Shown one piece after another: positions 8,492 to 17,739 of a DNA stretch of 60,836 bases; the first letter of the stretch is position 1, and each line of letters starts with the position of its first letter. The DNA lies in the NCBI GenBank assembly GCA_003567005.1, contig PXBF01000139.1, positions 1 to 60,836 of the forward strand. Reading direction: 5' to 3'. This stretch comes from PVC group bacterium. GTDB taxonomy: Bacteria; Verrucomicrobiota; Kiritimatiellia; UBA8416. Both the position numbers and the translations under genes were made by a program. The notes under the pieces were generated by a model. That model was given only the letters and a program-made list of their open reading frames with translations. It did no database searches and had not been told where the DNA came from.

Positions 8492-9709
8492 TTACGCCGT
8501 ACGCGTAGCAATTTGGGCAATATCCCACATCGGCATATACACCGCCAATGCAAAAAAACCCACCACCACAGCCAACACAACTATCAACATAGGACCAATC
8601 GCCCCTGTCAATCGTTTCGTGGCAAACTCTACCTCAGCATCATAGTGGTTGGCAATCTCTCTTAACATTTCATCCAGCTTGCCGGTTTCCTCCCCAACCG
8701 CAACCATGCTCACAAACATGGGCGTGAAAAAAGGATGTTCGCCGAGCGGACGGCTCAGCCCCTGACCATGCTCGAGCTTGTGCTGCACATCCTGGAAATG
8801 ATGCACCATCACACTGTTGGAAAGCGTACCCGTAAGAATCTCGACGGACTCCAGCATGCCTACACCGGACGCCTGCAAGATCGAAAACACACTGGCAAAA
8901 CGCGCCAACGCGGACTTGATGATAACCTTGCCAACATAAGGTATGCCCAAAATCACGCGATCTTGTACATACCGCCCTTTCACTGTCCGGCGAGACAAAA
9001 CCATGCCCACCACTACGGCGACAATACCGAGCAAGACCAGCAAACCATGATCTTGCAGTAGATTGCTCAAAGCGATGCAAATCCGCGTAGGTAATGGCAA
9101 ATCAATACCGGCACTTGCGTAAATATCCGTAAACCGGGGAACCACCGTCGTCAGCAATATGCCCATGGAGCCAAACAGTACCACCAAAACCATGATAGGA
9201 TATTGCAGCACCGAACGGACTTCTGTTCGCACTTTGTTCTCATGCTGCAAAACATAGATCAATCGCGTCAGCACCTGCGGCAACGTACCGCTGCGCTCGC
9301 CCGCACGCAACATGTTCGCATACAAGGGCGGAAATATTTTCGGGTAACGTCGGATTGCTGCATGCAAACTGCCCCCGGACCGGACATCCGTGACGATTCG
9401 ACCGCATACCGCTGCCATGACCTTGTTTTCCGATTCGTTTTCCAAAATCTCGAAAACACGCAAGATCGGAATCCCGGCCCGCAGCATCGTACTCAACTGC
9501 GTGGTCATGAGGATCAAATCCTCTGTCGAGATCCGCCCGGACACTTTCTGTTCTGCCGTGCCTTTTTCTCCCTTGACAGCATTGATCCGCAGCAACGTCA
9601 GACCCCGCGACGCCAAACGCTCGCCCGCGCGATCTTCATTTTCCGCCTGGATTTCATCGGCAACCGTCTTACCCTGACTATCGAGAGCCTTGTATCGAAA
9701 CGTCGGCAT
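8492..9709 (-). CDS. pilC: Inner-membrane platform protein PilC/GspF
   Basis: A 405-residue GspF-family protein, the inner-membrane platform on which pilin subunits are assembled. It starts PTFRYKALDSQGKTV, the family hallmark, and carries two T2SSF repeats (TQLSTMLRAGIPILRVFEIL near 90-110 and ARFASVFSILQASGVGMLESVEIL near 270-290). Each repeat is followed by membrane segments, ending in PMLIVVLAVVVGFFALAVYMPMW. The ATG at 9709 follows GGAG; an adjacent TTG at 9712 is less likely. It is encoded just after the PilB ATPase. Confidence 0.95.
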   Translation of the reverse strand: MPTFRYKALDSQGKTVADEIQAENEDRAGERLASRGLTLLRINAVKGEKGTAEQKVSGRISTEDLILMTTQLSTMLRAGIPILRVFEILENESENKVMAAVCGRIVTDVRSGGSLHAAIRRYPKIFPPLYANMLRAGERSGTLPQVLTRLIYVLQHENKVRTEVRSVLQYPIMVLVVLFGSMGILLTTVVPRFTDIYASAGIDLPLPTRICIALSNLLQDHGLLVLLGIVAVVVGMVLSRRTVKGRYVQDRVILGIPYVGKVIIKSALARFASVFSILQASGVGMLESVEILTGTLSNSVMVHHFQDVQHKLEHGQGLSRPLGEHPFFTPMFVSMVAVGEETGKLDEMLREIANHYDAEVEFATKRLTGAIGPMLIVVLAVVVGFFALAVYMPMWDIAQIATRTA

Positions 9710-9724
9710 CAACCCGCTCCTTTC

Positions 9725-11440
9725 CTACACACCCGCAACGGACATCGCTTCCTCAGCCGAGGTGACCCCCGCACACAATTTTTCGCAAGCCGCATCTTTC
9801 AAGGACCGCCAAGTGCCACCGCGCCGGGCTGCTCGGTTGATTTCCAACGTGTTCGCACGATTGGCAATCAACTCCTGGATGATTTCATCCACGATCAGCA
9901 CTTCAAAAATACCCGCACGTCCCCGATAACCAGTATCCTGGCACAAATCGCACCCTTTGCCCGCACGGAAGCGCACGTTTTGATCAGCGGGAATGCCCCA
10001 GTAATCCCTTGCCTCAGAGGGCGGATCATACCATTGCCCGCAACCATCACATACACGACGTACCAATCGCTGCGCAAAGCTTACTAGCAACACGGAAGAT
10101 ACCAGAAAGGGTTCGACCCCCATGTCGATCAAACGCGTGACCGAGCCCGCCGCATCATTCGTGTGCACGGTGCTCAATACCCTGTGTCCGGTCAAGGCCG
10201 CTTGCGTCGCAATATGCGCCGTCTCGGCATCACGAATCTCCCCTACCATGATAATATCCGGGTCTTGACGGAGTATAGCGCGCAAACCGGACGCAAACGT
10301 CATACCGGCACGCACATTGAGCTGCACCTGCCGAATGCGCGGAATCCGATACTCGACCGGATCCTCAACCGTGATCACATTTAGATCGGGTTGATTTAAT
10401 TCCTGTAGCATCGCATATAAGGACGTCGTCTTACCGCTGCCCGTCGGACCCGTACTCAAAATCATCCCATAAGGCTTCCGGATGGAATCGCGCATCTGCG
10501 CCAATTCGCCCGACTCCATACCAAGATCTTCCATCTTGTAGGTAGATGCACTCATGTCTAACAAACGCAAAACCACATTTTCACCATGCGTCGTCGGTAT
10601 GGTTGATACACGCACATTGATCTCACGATTGTCCAGCAAAACAGTAAACCGGCCATCCTGCGGCACTCGCGATATGGAAATATCCAACTGCGAAAGAATC
10701 TTGATGCGCGAGACAATCGAAAGGTGCAAATTCTTGGGTGGGGCCGGTACCTCTCGCAGTTTGCCGTCAATCCGAAACCGCAATTGCACGAAATCATTCT
10801 CGGGGCTGATATGCACATCACTGGCCCCTTCGCGCACGGCCTGCGCCAGAATCCAGCTTACCATGCGGACAACAGGCGCACCCTCCGCCATGTTCATCAA
10901 TTGTCCGACATCCATTTCCTCGACTTCGTTGGACGCAATCGAAGTGGCATCAGTATCCCCATCCGAAAGACCGTCTTTACCGTCCTGCAATGCACTGCCC
11001 AAGCCGGCAAAACTACCATACACGCTGTTGGTGAGTTGATTGAGCTCCCGGCTGGTGCAAAGCACGGGAATGACCTCCAACTGCGTCATTTGCTCTACCG
11101 AGTCCAACACTTGGATGTCGGTAGGGTCACAAACCCCCAGAAACAGGCGACGCGCATCCCGCTTCAGCGGAATAACCCGATTGCGCTGGGCAACCTCGAT
11201 CGGAATCAGCGTGGATAGCTCCATGTTTATCGGATACTTGTCCGATGCAAAACGGTCTACCTGCAATTGATTGCTCAGCAGCTCAACAATCTGTTCTTCC
11301 CGCACGAGCCCTTTGCTGACCAGATATTCACCCAGACGCATACTCCGCGCCTCATCGCGATGCAACGCCTTTTCAAGCTGCGCGGATGACAGCAAGCCGC
11401 CATCCACCAATAATTGTCCTAGCTTGATTCTTCGCACCAT
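9725..11440 (-). CDS. pilB: Assembly ATPase PilB/GspE
   Basis: A 571-residue cytoplasmic secretion ATPase that powers pilin or pseudopilin polymerisation. It has an N-terminal MshEN-type domain (KLGQLLVDGGLLSSAQLEKAL), Walker A GPTGSGKTTSLYAML at about residue 330, an Asp box (TVEDPVEYRIP), Walker B (DPDIIMVGEIRD), a His box (ALTGHRVLSTVHTNDA), and a C-terminal tetracysteine zinc motif (CDGCG and CDLCQDTGYRGRAGIFEVL). The length is normal. It lies between the secretin and pilC genes in the same operon. Confidence 0.95.
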   Translation of the reverse strand: MVRRIKLGQLLVDGGLLSSAQLEKALHRDEARSMRLGEYLVSKGLVREEQIVELLSNQLQVDRFASDKYPINMELSTLIPIEVAQRNRVIPLKRDARRLFLGVCDPTDIQVLDSVEQMTQLEVIPVLCTSRELNQLTNSVYGSFAGLGSALQDGKDGLSDGDTDATSIASNEVEEMDVGQLMNMAEGAPVVRMVSWILAQAVREGASDVHISPENDFVQLRFRIDGKLREVPAPPKNLHLSIVSRIKILSQLDISISRVPQDGRFTVLLDNREINVRVSTIPTTHGENVVLRLLDMSASTYKMEDLGMESGELAQMRDSIRKPYGMILSTGPTGSGKTTSLYAMLQELNQPDLNVITVEDPVEYRIPRIRQVQLNVRAGMTFASGLRAILRQDPDIIMVGEIRDAETAHIATQAALTGHRVLSTVHTNDAAGSVTRLIDMGVEPFLVSSVLLVSFAQRLVRRVCDGCGQWYDPPSEARDYWGIPADQNVRFRAGKGCDLCQDTGYRGRAGIFEVLIVDEIIQELIANRANTLEINRAARRGGTWRSLKDAACEKLCAGVTSAEEAMSVAGV

Positions 11441-11458
11441 GATGATCTCCAGAAAATC

Positions 11459-12979
11459 CTACAAAATAGTAGGCGTAATAAAAATAATGGTCTCATCAAA
11501 CCGATCTAAGCGCGAACGACTGCGAAACAGGTTTCCTAGTAAGGGCAAATGCTTCAACCCCGGCACCCCCGACGTAGTGTCACTTTGACTTTCCATGGAA
11601 AAACCGCCAATCATCGTCGTCTCCCCATTTTGCAACAGTACGGTCGTGCGCGCACGTTTCGTGTTGACCGGGAATTCATTATTCGTCGTCGGCCTGGTTT
11701 CATCAAAGGAGTCCTTATTGGCCACAATCTGCACCCGCAAGAGATCTCCATCAATGACATGCGGCGTTACTTCCAGCAAAAGCGCCGCCGTCTTCCATTC
11801 CAGCCGCTGGTCGGTCTCCACGGTTCCCCGGCTCGAAACATAAGCGCGTTCTTCGCCGCTCTCAATCACGGCACTCTCATTGTCCAGCGTCGTGACCGTC
11901 GGACTGGCTTTGATTTGCAAACGCCCGGATTCCTGCAAGGCCGTCAGTTGCACATTCAGCAGTTCGGCACCACTCGGACGCATCGCACTGCCCGCCAACG
12001 CAAACCCGACAGGCCGCTGCTCAGCACCAGCCCCCGTACGGAACTGTGCCGGGAAATGGGCAACGGTTCCTCCATCCTGCCCCCCAACACTGACGATGCG
12101 GCCACCGCGCATCCGGCTGGTCTGGCCACCCCACTCCATCCCGAGCTGCCGAGCCGTATCCCTTGTGGTCTCCACAATGCGAGCCTCAATTTGCACGAGC
12201 GGGCGCGGTGTATCCAACTGCGCCACCAATTCCAGCGCTTTTTCCACGTCTTTCCGACGCGCATGCACAATCACGGCATTCGATTCCGTATCCATCGATA
12301 CCGACACGCGACCATGCGCTTGCGTAACCCGCGTCTCACCAGTTCCGGTACCCGCCCGACCAGCTCCCCCGGTTTCCGAAACCCCTAGCACTCGCGACAA
12401 CGTGGCACTCATCGTTTCCACCGATACGTATCGCAGCGGAATCACTTCCACTACCAACGGCTCTACCATTCGCATATCCTCACGCACACTCTCGCCATCC
12501 CGCAATACCCGCTTTAACTCCAGCTCCCGCCGCAAGTCATCAATGGTCAATACACGCAAGATGTTACCTTGCCAGCGATGCGCCAACCCAGCCGAATCCA
12601 GTACGCTCTCAAATGCTTCATTCCAGGCAATATTGCGGAAGTTTAACTCAACCTGCCCACTCACACCCGGACTCACCATCAGGTTGATGTCCGCAATCTG
12701 CGCCAACATCCGTAAGGCTGTCGACACCTCGACCGCTTCGGTTAAATGTAAATTTTCAATCTTCATTCGCGGCAAAAGACGCGGTGCCGTGACAGACTCA
12801 TCCAACGACGCCGGCTTCGATACCGCCTCTACCGGCTTATCTGGATCTTCCTCCGGAAGGGCCACCATCGGGGGCTGCCGACGCAACACACGATCCGTCT
12901 CTCTCCCCCGCAGGGATGTCGTGAAGCACGCACATCCCGCAGCGACAATTACCAGCAACATCCAATCTGATCGTTTCAT
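11459..12979 (-). CDS. pilQ: Outer-membrane secretin (PilQ/GspD family)
   Basis: A 506-residue protein that would form the outer-membrane channel. It has an N-terminal hydrophobic signal (WMLLVIVAAGCACF), an STN/N0-type domain (ADINLMVSPGVSGQVELNFRNI) at about 95-160, an N1 domain with VIPLRYVSVETMSATLSRVLG, a region with AVIVHARRKDVEKALELVAQLD, and a C-terminal secretin core with QIEARIVETT and a TMIGGFSMESQSDTTSGVPGLKHLPLLGNLF-type gate and exit. The ATG at 12979 with AGGA upstream is preferred over a GTG at 12985. The short N-terminus resembles PilQ more than large GspD proteins. Confidence 0.92.
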   Translation of the reverse strand: MKRSDWMLLVIVAAGCACFTTSLRGRETDRVLRRQPPMVALPEEDPDKPVEAVSKPASLDESVTAPRLLPRMKIENLHLTEAVEVSTALRMLAQIADINLMVSPGVSGQVELNFRNIAWNEAFESVLDSAGLAHRWQGNILRVLTIDDLRRELELKRVLRDGESVREDMRMVEPLVVEVIPLRYVSVETMSATLSRVLGVSETGGAGRAGTGTGETRVTQAHGRVSVSMDTESNAVIVHARRKDVEKALELVAQLDTPRPLVQIEARIVETTRDTARQLGMEWGGQTSRMRGGRIVSVGGQDGGTVAHFPAQFRTGAGAEQRPVGFALAGSAMRPSGAELLNVQLTALQESGRLQIKASPTVTTLDNESAVIESGEERAYVSSRGTVETDQRLEWKTAALLLEVTPHVIDGDLLRVQIVANKDSFDETRPTTNNEFPVNTKRARTTVLLQNGETTMIGGFSMESQSDTTSGVPGLKHLPLLGNLFRSRSRLDRFDETIIFITPTIL

Positions 12980-12981
12980 AT

Positions 12982-13473
12982 TCACTTCCTTTCGCGCTCC
13001 AGACCTTCAAAAGGTATTATTGCCATGCTTTCGTCATGCGGGAACCGCAGTAACACATAAGCAGGTGTGATTTCAGCCAAAACCGCAACATCATTCTCAA
13101 GCGTGTCTTCCAGACGATACACGCGACCATTGATCACCGCAAAACGCACATCCCCCAAAACAGCATAACCCGTATACAGATGCTGCTGCCGCACAAATTT
13201 CTCTTCCCCCGGATCCGCTGGTAATTCCGCGCGCTGGAACATATCAGCCTCCCACGGCGCCCCGACCGCTTTCAACACATTGCGCTCCGATGCGGTCACC
13301 CGCACCACCTGAAGCTGTGACTCTGCAACGGTGCGAAAGGCTTGTGCCGATTCAACAATCTCCGGCCCCAACGTATCGCGACCAGACGCAACCCGATCCC
13401 AAAGAAAGGTAGCGGCGCCCCAGACCACTGCAACACCAGCAGCAACCACAATCACTTTTTCCCTACCTGTCAT
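12982..13473 (-). CDS. PilP/GspC-like inner-membrane protein
   Basis: A 163-residue protein with one N-terminal membrane helix (VIVVAAGVAVVWGAATFLW) and a small periplasmic beta domain (YTGYAVLGDVRFAVINGRVYRLEDTLE, then ILITPAYVLLRF-like strands) resembling the PilP/GspC homology region that contacts the secretin. The secretin gene starts directly after its stop. Sequence similarity alone is weak, and the call relies on size, topology and position between the PilO-like gene and the secretin. Confidence 0.72.
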   Translation of the reverse strand: MTGREKVIVVAAGVAVVWGAATFLWDRVASGRDTLGPEIVESAQAFRTVAESQLQVVRVTASERNVLKAVGAPWEADMFQRAELPADPGEEKFVRQQHLYTGYAVLGDVRFAVINGRVYRLEDTLENDVAVLAEITPAYVLLRFPHDESMAIIPFEGLERERK

Positions 13474-13489
13474 ACTGCATCTCGCTCAC

Positions 13490-14038
13490 TCAAGGCTCCA
13501 ACAAAAGATCCATCCCGATGGTTACCGCTTGCCCGGCGGGTAACTCCTCGACACGCAAATACGTAATCTGCCCCACGTAGGGTTGCAACAGCAAATCCTT
13601 GAGCAAATCCCCCAAATCGGCATAACGCCCCTGCAACGGCAGCTCGACCTGCAACATCCGCGACCCATCCTGACGCCGGCGAACCCGGTAATCCGAGCGA
13701 TCCATGATCCGGAACCCATGCGGACTCGTTACATCCGCGAGCATCGAAGGAACCTCCACGACTTGCGCCTGCTCCAAAGGTACGGCAGGCCCTGCATACA
13801 AGTCCTCCCATTCGCTCAAACGATCACGCGACAATAAAGACTGGTAAAATGGAAATAATACCTCCTGCTGCTGGCGACGAAACCGCGTATCATCCAGCTC
13901 CGCTTCCAATTGAAGCCGCGCACGCACGGGTGCAAACAGCCCGGCCAATGCCACCAGAAAGGCAACCAGTGCCACTAAAAACAGCCCGAACGGGATGCCC
14001 GGCGACATAATCCACTTCGTAATTGCACCTTTTATCAT
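13490..14038 (-). CDS. PilO/GspM-like inner-membrane protein
   Basis: A 182-residue protein with one N-terminal membrane helix (IPFGLFLVALVAFLVALAGLF), a charged coiled stretch and a ferredoxin-like periplasmic half (MLQVELPLQGRYADLGDLLKDLL), as in PilO and GspM. It overlaps the PilM-PilN fusion gene by four bases. These proteins connect the cytoplasmic ring to the secretin. The call combines topology with operon position. Confidence 0.78.
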   Translation of the reverse strand: MIKGAITKWIMSPGIPFGLFLVALVAFLVALAGLFAPVRARLQLEAELDDTRFRRQQQEVLFPFYQSLLSRDRLSEWEDLYAGPAVPLEQAQVVEVPSMLADVTSPHGFRIMDRSDYRVRRRQDGSRMLQVELPLQGRYADLGDLLKDLLLQPYVGQITYLRVEELPAGQAVTIGMDLLLEP

Positions 14039-15585
14039 GACCCCTCACGTTCTGACTCGGAACCACCTCCGCCTGCCAGAGGCGCAAGCTCCACTTCCAC
14101 CTCGAATTGCAAAACCCGCCGATTGTTTTCCTCGGCCTCAATCACCTGACGCAAGGTCGTCTCCCGGAACAAGGCGTGCTGCTCCAAATCCAACACATAG
14201 GCGGCTAGCACAGGAAGCTGCTGCGCGGGTGCCCCGGCACTAAATCCATGCACGCGCAACGTCGGTCCTCTGCGAGCAGTCCGCTCCATGTTCAATTCCA
14301 CTTGCTGCACCCGCACCGTCGAAGGCGTCAACCCATCCAGCGCCTGCAACACGGCATGCGAATGCCACCGATCCGCCATTTGCTTCAAGAGACGGTTCTC
14401 TTCCACCACCTGATCCACGAATGAACGCAAAATTTCCTCATTCACCTCCGGATCATAAGCGGAAAGCTGCGCCTTTTCCGCCGTTAACTGCTCCTTGACC
14501 CCCGCATTTCCATGCTTAATAATACCATGCAATACCAACAAAGCCAACGCCCCAACCCCCAGCAGCAAGGCAAGTAAAAGCCGCAACCGGGCCCAACGTC
14601 GCAACGCATCCCGTTCACGCACCGGATACAGGAAATTCGGTGTCTCCTCGTAATGCGAAAGAGCCGCCCCATAAGCTCCCGCCCAGAGCCCCTCTGTAGA
14701 CGCATCGCCTACGCCCTGTTGCCCGACCGTTTCCACCCCCAGTTGCTGTTGCAACGTGTCTTGCACGCCTTTCAATTGCGCCAAAGGCCCCGTTACGATG
14801 ATGCGTGTAAAGCGATTCTCCGGATACGCGGTTACATGCGCGGATATCGTCCGATCCACCTGTTCCACCAAACGCTCCACCACGCTCATAAACGCCGGAT
14901 CCTCAATAGGACGCTCCGACTGCACGGCAGACCGTATTTGCGCAGTCGTAAGACCCGTCTTGAAAATACGGCTCCCCGTCACACGCCCCGACTCCCAGAT
15001 CACCACCGAAGCCATTTCCTCAGACACATGCAACACGAGAACGGAACCCTCGGATTGCGGTTTCACCTTTTCGCAAAACGCACACAAGGCAAAAGACGGG
15101 GCCATGACCCCGCACAAGGAAATGCCCGCATCCGAAAACGGGGCCAACAGCGTCTCCAATTCCTCGGTTACGGCCGTGCAAACCGTCACGTTCACTTTCC
15201 CGTTATCCGCACTACCATGTATACCGTAATCAAAAACGGTCTTATCCGTTTCGAAAGGAATATCCTTGCGAAACGTCCAATACACCATATCGGAAAATTC
15301 CTGCCCCCGAACCTGCTGCAATTGCAAAAACCGCAATTGTTGTCCGGGCGTACAAGCACAAAGCCAGAGAGGCCAACTCCGCCAATTACTGCAAAAGCGC
15401 GACAATGCACTTCTTAAAAAGTTGCCAAGACGATCCGCATCCGCCCCTGCATCATCAGGCAGAGGATAGCTCTCGCGCCGCAAGATGCGCCCCTGCCGAT
15501 TACACCGCACCAGACGCAGCGCATCGGCATCCAGAGTCATGCCGATTGCCCCGCCCCACGGTCTGCTAAATGCCTTCCCCTTCAT
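14035..15585 (-). CDS. PilM-PilN fusion (GspL-like) assembly protein
   Basis: A 516-residue protein that joins two normally separate pilus proteins. Residues 1-325 are a PilM-like actin-fold domain (GMTLDADALRLVRC, FRKDIPFETDKTVFDYG, FTRIIVTGPLAQLKGV). A single membrane helix lies at about 334-353. Residues 355-500 are a PilN-like periplasmic coiled and ferredoxin-like domain (VRVQQVELNMERT). The order matches GspL of type II secretion systems. It overlaps the PilO-like gene by four bases and is followed in the operon by PilP-like and secretin genes, the standard order. Confidence 0.85.
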   Translation of the reverse strand: MKGKAFSRPWGGAIGMTLDADALRLVRCNRQGRILRRESYPLPDDAGADADRLGNFLRSALSRFCSNWRSWPLWLCACTPGQQLRFLQLQQVRGQEFSDMVYWTFRKDIPFETDKTVFDYGIHGSADNGKVNVTVCTAVTEELETLLAPFSDAGISLCGVMAPSFALCAFCEKVKPQSEGSVLVLHVSEEMASVVIWESGRVTGSRIFKTGLTTAQIRSAVQSERPIEDPAFMSVVERLVEQVDRTISAHVTAYPENRFTRIIVTGPLAQLKGVQDTLQQQLGVETVGQQGVGDASTEGLWAGAYGAALSHYEETPNFLYPVRERDALRRWARLRLLLALLLGVGALALLVLHGIIKHGNAGVKEQLTAEKAQLSAYDPEVNEEILRSFVDQVVEENRLLKQMADRWHSHAVLQALDGLTPSTVRVQQVELNMERTARRGPTLRVHGFSAGAPAQQLPVLAAYVLDLEQHALFRETTLRQVIEAEENNRRVLQFEVEVELAPLAGGGGSESEREGS

Positions 15586-15606
15586 GGCATAACCCCTTGT
15601 CCATTC

Positions 15607-16440
15607 CTACATCGAATCGAGAATCTGCTGTGCTTGCTGCTCATACTGCCGAACTTCCCAGGACCGATCTTGCAGACGGGCATGGCGCGTGAGCGCACGC
15701 AATACCGCCACCATCTGCAACGAATGCGCGCGTCCCGATCCTGCCAGCTTTTCGCGTGCATCCTCCAATAAACGCCGGGAATCATCCATACGCCCCTGCT
15801 GCATGAACATCACCCCTAGATTATGCATCGGCGCTACAACATCTATATCATCAGCCCGACCATACTTCGCAATCGCACGCCGGTAAAGCACCTCCGCATC
15901 CGCAATCTCACCAGCCTCGGCCAAAGCCACAGCCCAACTATTCAACAATGCACCTAAACGCGCATACCCTTCTTCCCCAAGCCCTGCAAATATCTTCTCC
16001 GCCTCCGCAAAACGCGCAAAGGCATTCGCATCACGTTGCAACCAGAGCGCCTCTGCCATATTCTGCAACACCGCACCCCTGGCAGGATGTCGACCCGAAT
16101 ACACATCCGATAAAATCGCCAGCGCGGCGTCGAACAGCGACACAGCCGCATCAATCTGCCCATCCTGCGTCAGGAACAACCCCGCATCATTGTAAGACCA
16201 GGCCAGCAATGCATCCGGTTCAACCGGCAATTGCTCCCGCATCGCACGCCCGGAAACCAACGCTTGCTGCTCCTCGTAGCGTTCTAAAAGAACCGCCTTC
16301 TCGCGCTCTAACTCGACAACTCGCGAAATCACATGCGCAAGATTCTGGCGTACGGTTTCTTCCTCAACCGTCGTTTGAGCTTGCAACACGGAAAATCCCA
16401 GCAACAAGACAAGAAACACACTCTTACCCATATCTTTCAT
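15607..16440 (-). CDS. Exported TPR protein
   Basis: A 277-residue protein with a signal peptide (SVFLVLLLGFSVLQAQ), a coiled-coil segment around residues 30-65, and four to five TPR units (for example AWSYNDAGLFLTQDGQIDAAVSLFDAAL and LLNSWAVALAEAGEIADAEVLYRRAI). TPR proteins in pilus or secretion operons often help assemble the secretin (PilF/PilW), so a similar periplasmic role is likely but unproven. It overlaps the pilT gene by four bases. Confidence 0.8.
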   Translation of the reverse strand: MKDMGKSVFLVLLLGFSVLQAQTTVEEETVRQNLAHVISRVVELEREKAVLLERYEEQQALVSGRAMREQLPVEPDALLAWSYNDAGLFLTQDGQIDAAVSLFDAALAILSDVYSGRHPARGAVLQNMAEALWLQRDANAFARFAEAEKIFAGLGEEGYARLGALLNSWAVALAEAGEIADAEVLYRRAIAKYGRADDIDVVAPMHNLGVMFMQQGRMDDSRRLLEDAREKLAGSGRAHSLQMVAVLRALTRHARLQDRSWEVRQYEQQAQQILDSM

Positions 16441-17543
16441 ACGCTTTCCCTCAACGATACACTCGTCAACATTTTACGCAATTCATCCGGTCTCATGGAA
16501 TACGCTACCGCAACATTTTGGTCGATCAATCCCGCCTGCGTGTGACGCAGTAACATCTCATTCATGGTGCACATGCCCGATTCCCGGCCCGTTTGCAACA
16601 CCGAGTAGATCTGATGTTGCTGACCTTCCCGAATCAAATTGCGAACCGCGTCGGTTACAACCAACAACTCAAAACACATGATGCGCCCTTGCTTATCGGC
16701 CCGCGGTAACAATTGCTGGGCAACTACACCACTCAATACGGAAGAAAGTTGTACATAAACTTGCTGCTGCGATTCAATGGGAAACGAATGCACAATCCGA
16801 GATACGGTTTGAACCGCATCATGCGTATGCAACGTTCCAAATACGAGATGCCCGGTTTCTGCCAGTTTGAGTGTCTGGGCCATCGTCTCCCAATCACGCA
16901 TTTCTCCCACCATCACGACATCCGGTGCTTCACGAAACACATCGCGCAATGCCTCGGAAAACGATGGCGTGTCGGTCCCGATCTCACGCTGCTCAATCGT
17001 GCTGTATTTGTGATTGTGCAGAAACTCTATCGGATCTTCCAGACATATAACGTGAGTCGATCTTGTTTGATTAATATACTGAATGACAGATGCCATACTC
17101 GTAGACTTACCACTACCCGTAGGACCGGTAAAGAGCACCAGACCACTAGGCTGCTTGGCAAATCGTTTCAAAACCTCCACGGGCAACCCCAGTGAATCCA
17201 ACCCCGGTATATCGTGGGGAATCACTCTGGCAACCAAAGCAGGCGTCCCACGTTGACGGAATACATGAAAGCGGAAACGGCTTAATCCTGCATACCCGCT
17301 GGAAAAATCGACACGCTGTGCGCGCGCCAGCTCGGCTTGCTGACTATCGTTCAACAGCTCCTCTACTATGCCAGCCAATTCGTCTGCTCGCAACTTGCTT
17401 TCGTACAGCGAAACCAATGCTCCATGCAATTTAATTTGCGGGGGCTGACCCACCGTCAAAATCAAATCGGACGCGCCACGCGAATAGGCACCCGCCAGCA
17501 TTTCTTCAAAATCGATAATAACAGCCTCCTTGCCAATCCGCAT
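16437..17543 (-). CDS. pilT: Retraction ATPase PilT
   Basis: A 368-residue secretion ATPase of the PilT type, which in type IV pili powers retraction. It has an N-terminal PAS-like domain (GASDLILTVGQPPQIKLHG), Walker A GPTGSGKSTS at about 138-147, an Asp box (CLEDPIEFLH), Walker B (APDVVMVGEMRD), a His box (AETGHLVFGTLHTHDA), and the PilT-specific AIRNLI-type region seen here as DAVRNLI. It lacks the zinc tetracysteine of PilB. It is the first gene of the minus-strand operon. A retraction ATPase argues for a true dynamic pilus as well as, or instead of, a secretion system. Confidence 0.94.
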   Translation of the reverse strand: MRIGKEAVIIDFEEMLAGAYSRGASDLILTVGQPPQIKLHGALVSLYESKLRADELAGIVEELLNDSQQAELARAQRVDFSSGYAGLSRFRFHVFRQRGTPALVARVIPHDIPGLDSLGLPVEVLKRFAKQPSGLVLFTGPTGSGKSTSMASVIQYINQTRSTHVICLEDPIEFLHNHKYSTIEQREIGTDTPSFSEALRDVFREAPDVVMVGEMRDWETMAQTLKLAETGHLVFGTLHTHDAVQTVSRIVHSFPIESQQQVYVQLSSVLSGVVAQQLLPRADKQGRIMCFELLVVTDAVRNLIREGQQHQIYSVLQTGRESGMCTMNEMLLRHTQAGLIDQNVAVAYSMRPDELRKMLTSVSLRESV

Positions 17544-17670
17544 CCGAAATCTTTCATGCCAGCAAACAAAAACCTGAATACCCCGAAAGCTTCATGCGCT
17601 ATGTCTCATCGCTATCTTTTATCAGAGAAACAGTTCGGTAAAGCATAATCTTGACAACAAAGTCGGAACA

Positions 17671-17699
17671 TTGCCGAAAGAAGCAGAATTTGATACAAT
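17671..17699 (+). promoter_or_regulatory. Candidate sigma-70 promoter of the GH10 gene
   Basis: TTGCCG at 17671-17676, a 17-base spacer, then TACAAT at 17694-17699. This leaves a leader of about 35 bases before the GH10 ATG at 17740. It lies in the 196-base divergent region shared with pilT. The prediction rests on sequence alone. Confidence 0.45.
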
Positions 17700-17739
17700 G
17701 CAAGCAATCAGCAGTACAAGCGAAGCATCGGGGGGTAAT

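Noticed and set aside
11880..13070. 396-codon plus-strand frame opposite the secretin
   Set aside because: Ser/Thr/Cys/Arg-rich composition typical of an antisense shadow, crossing two real genes.
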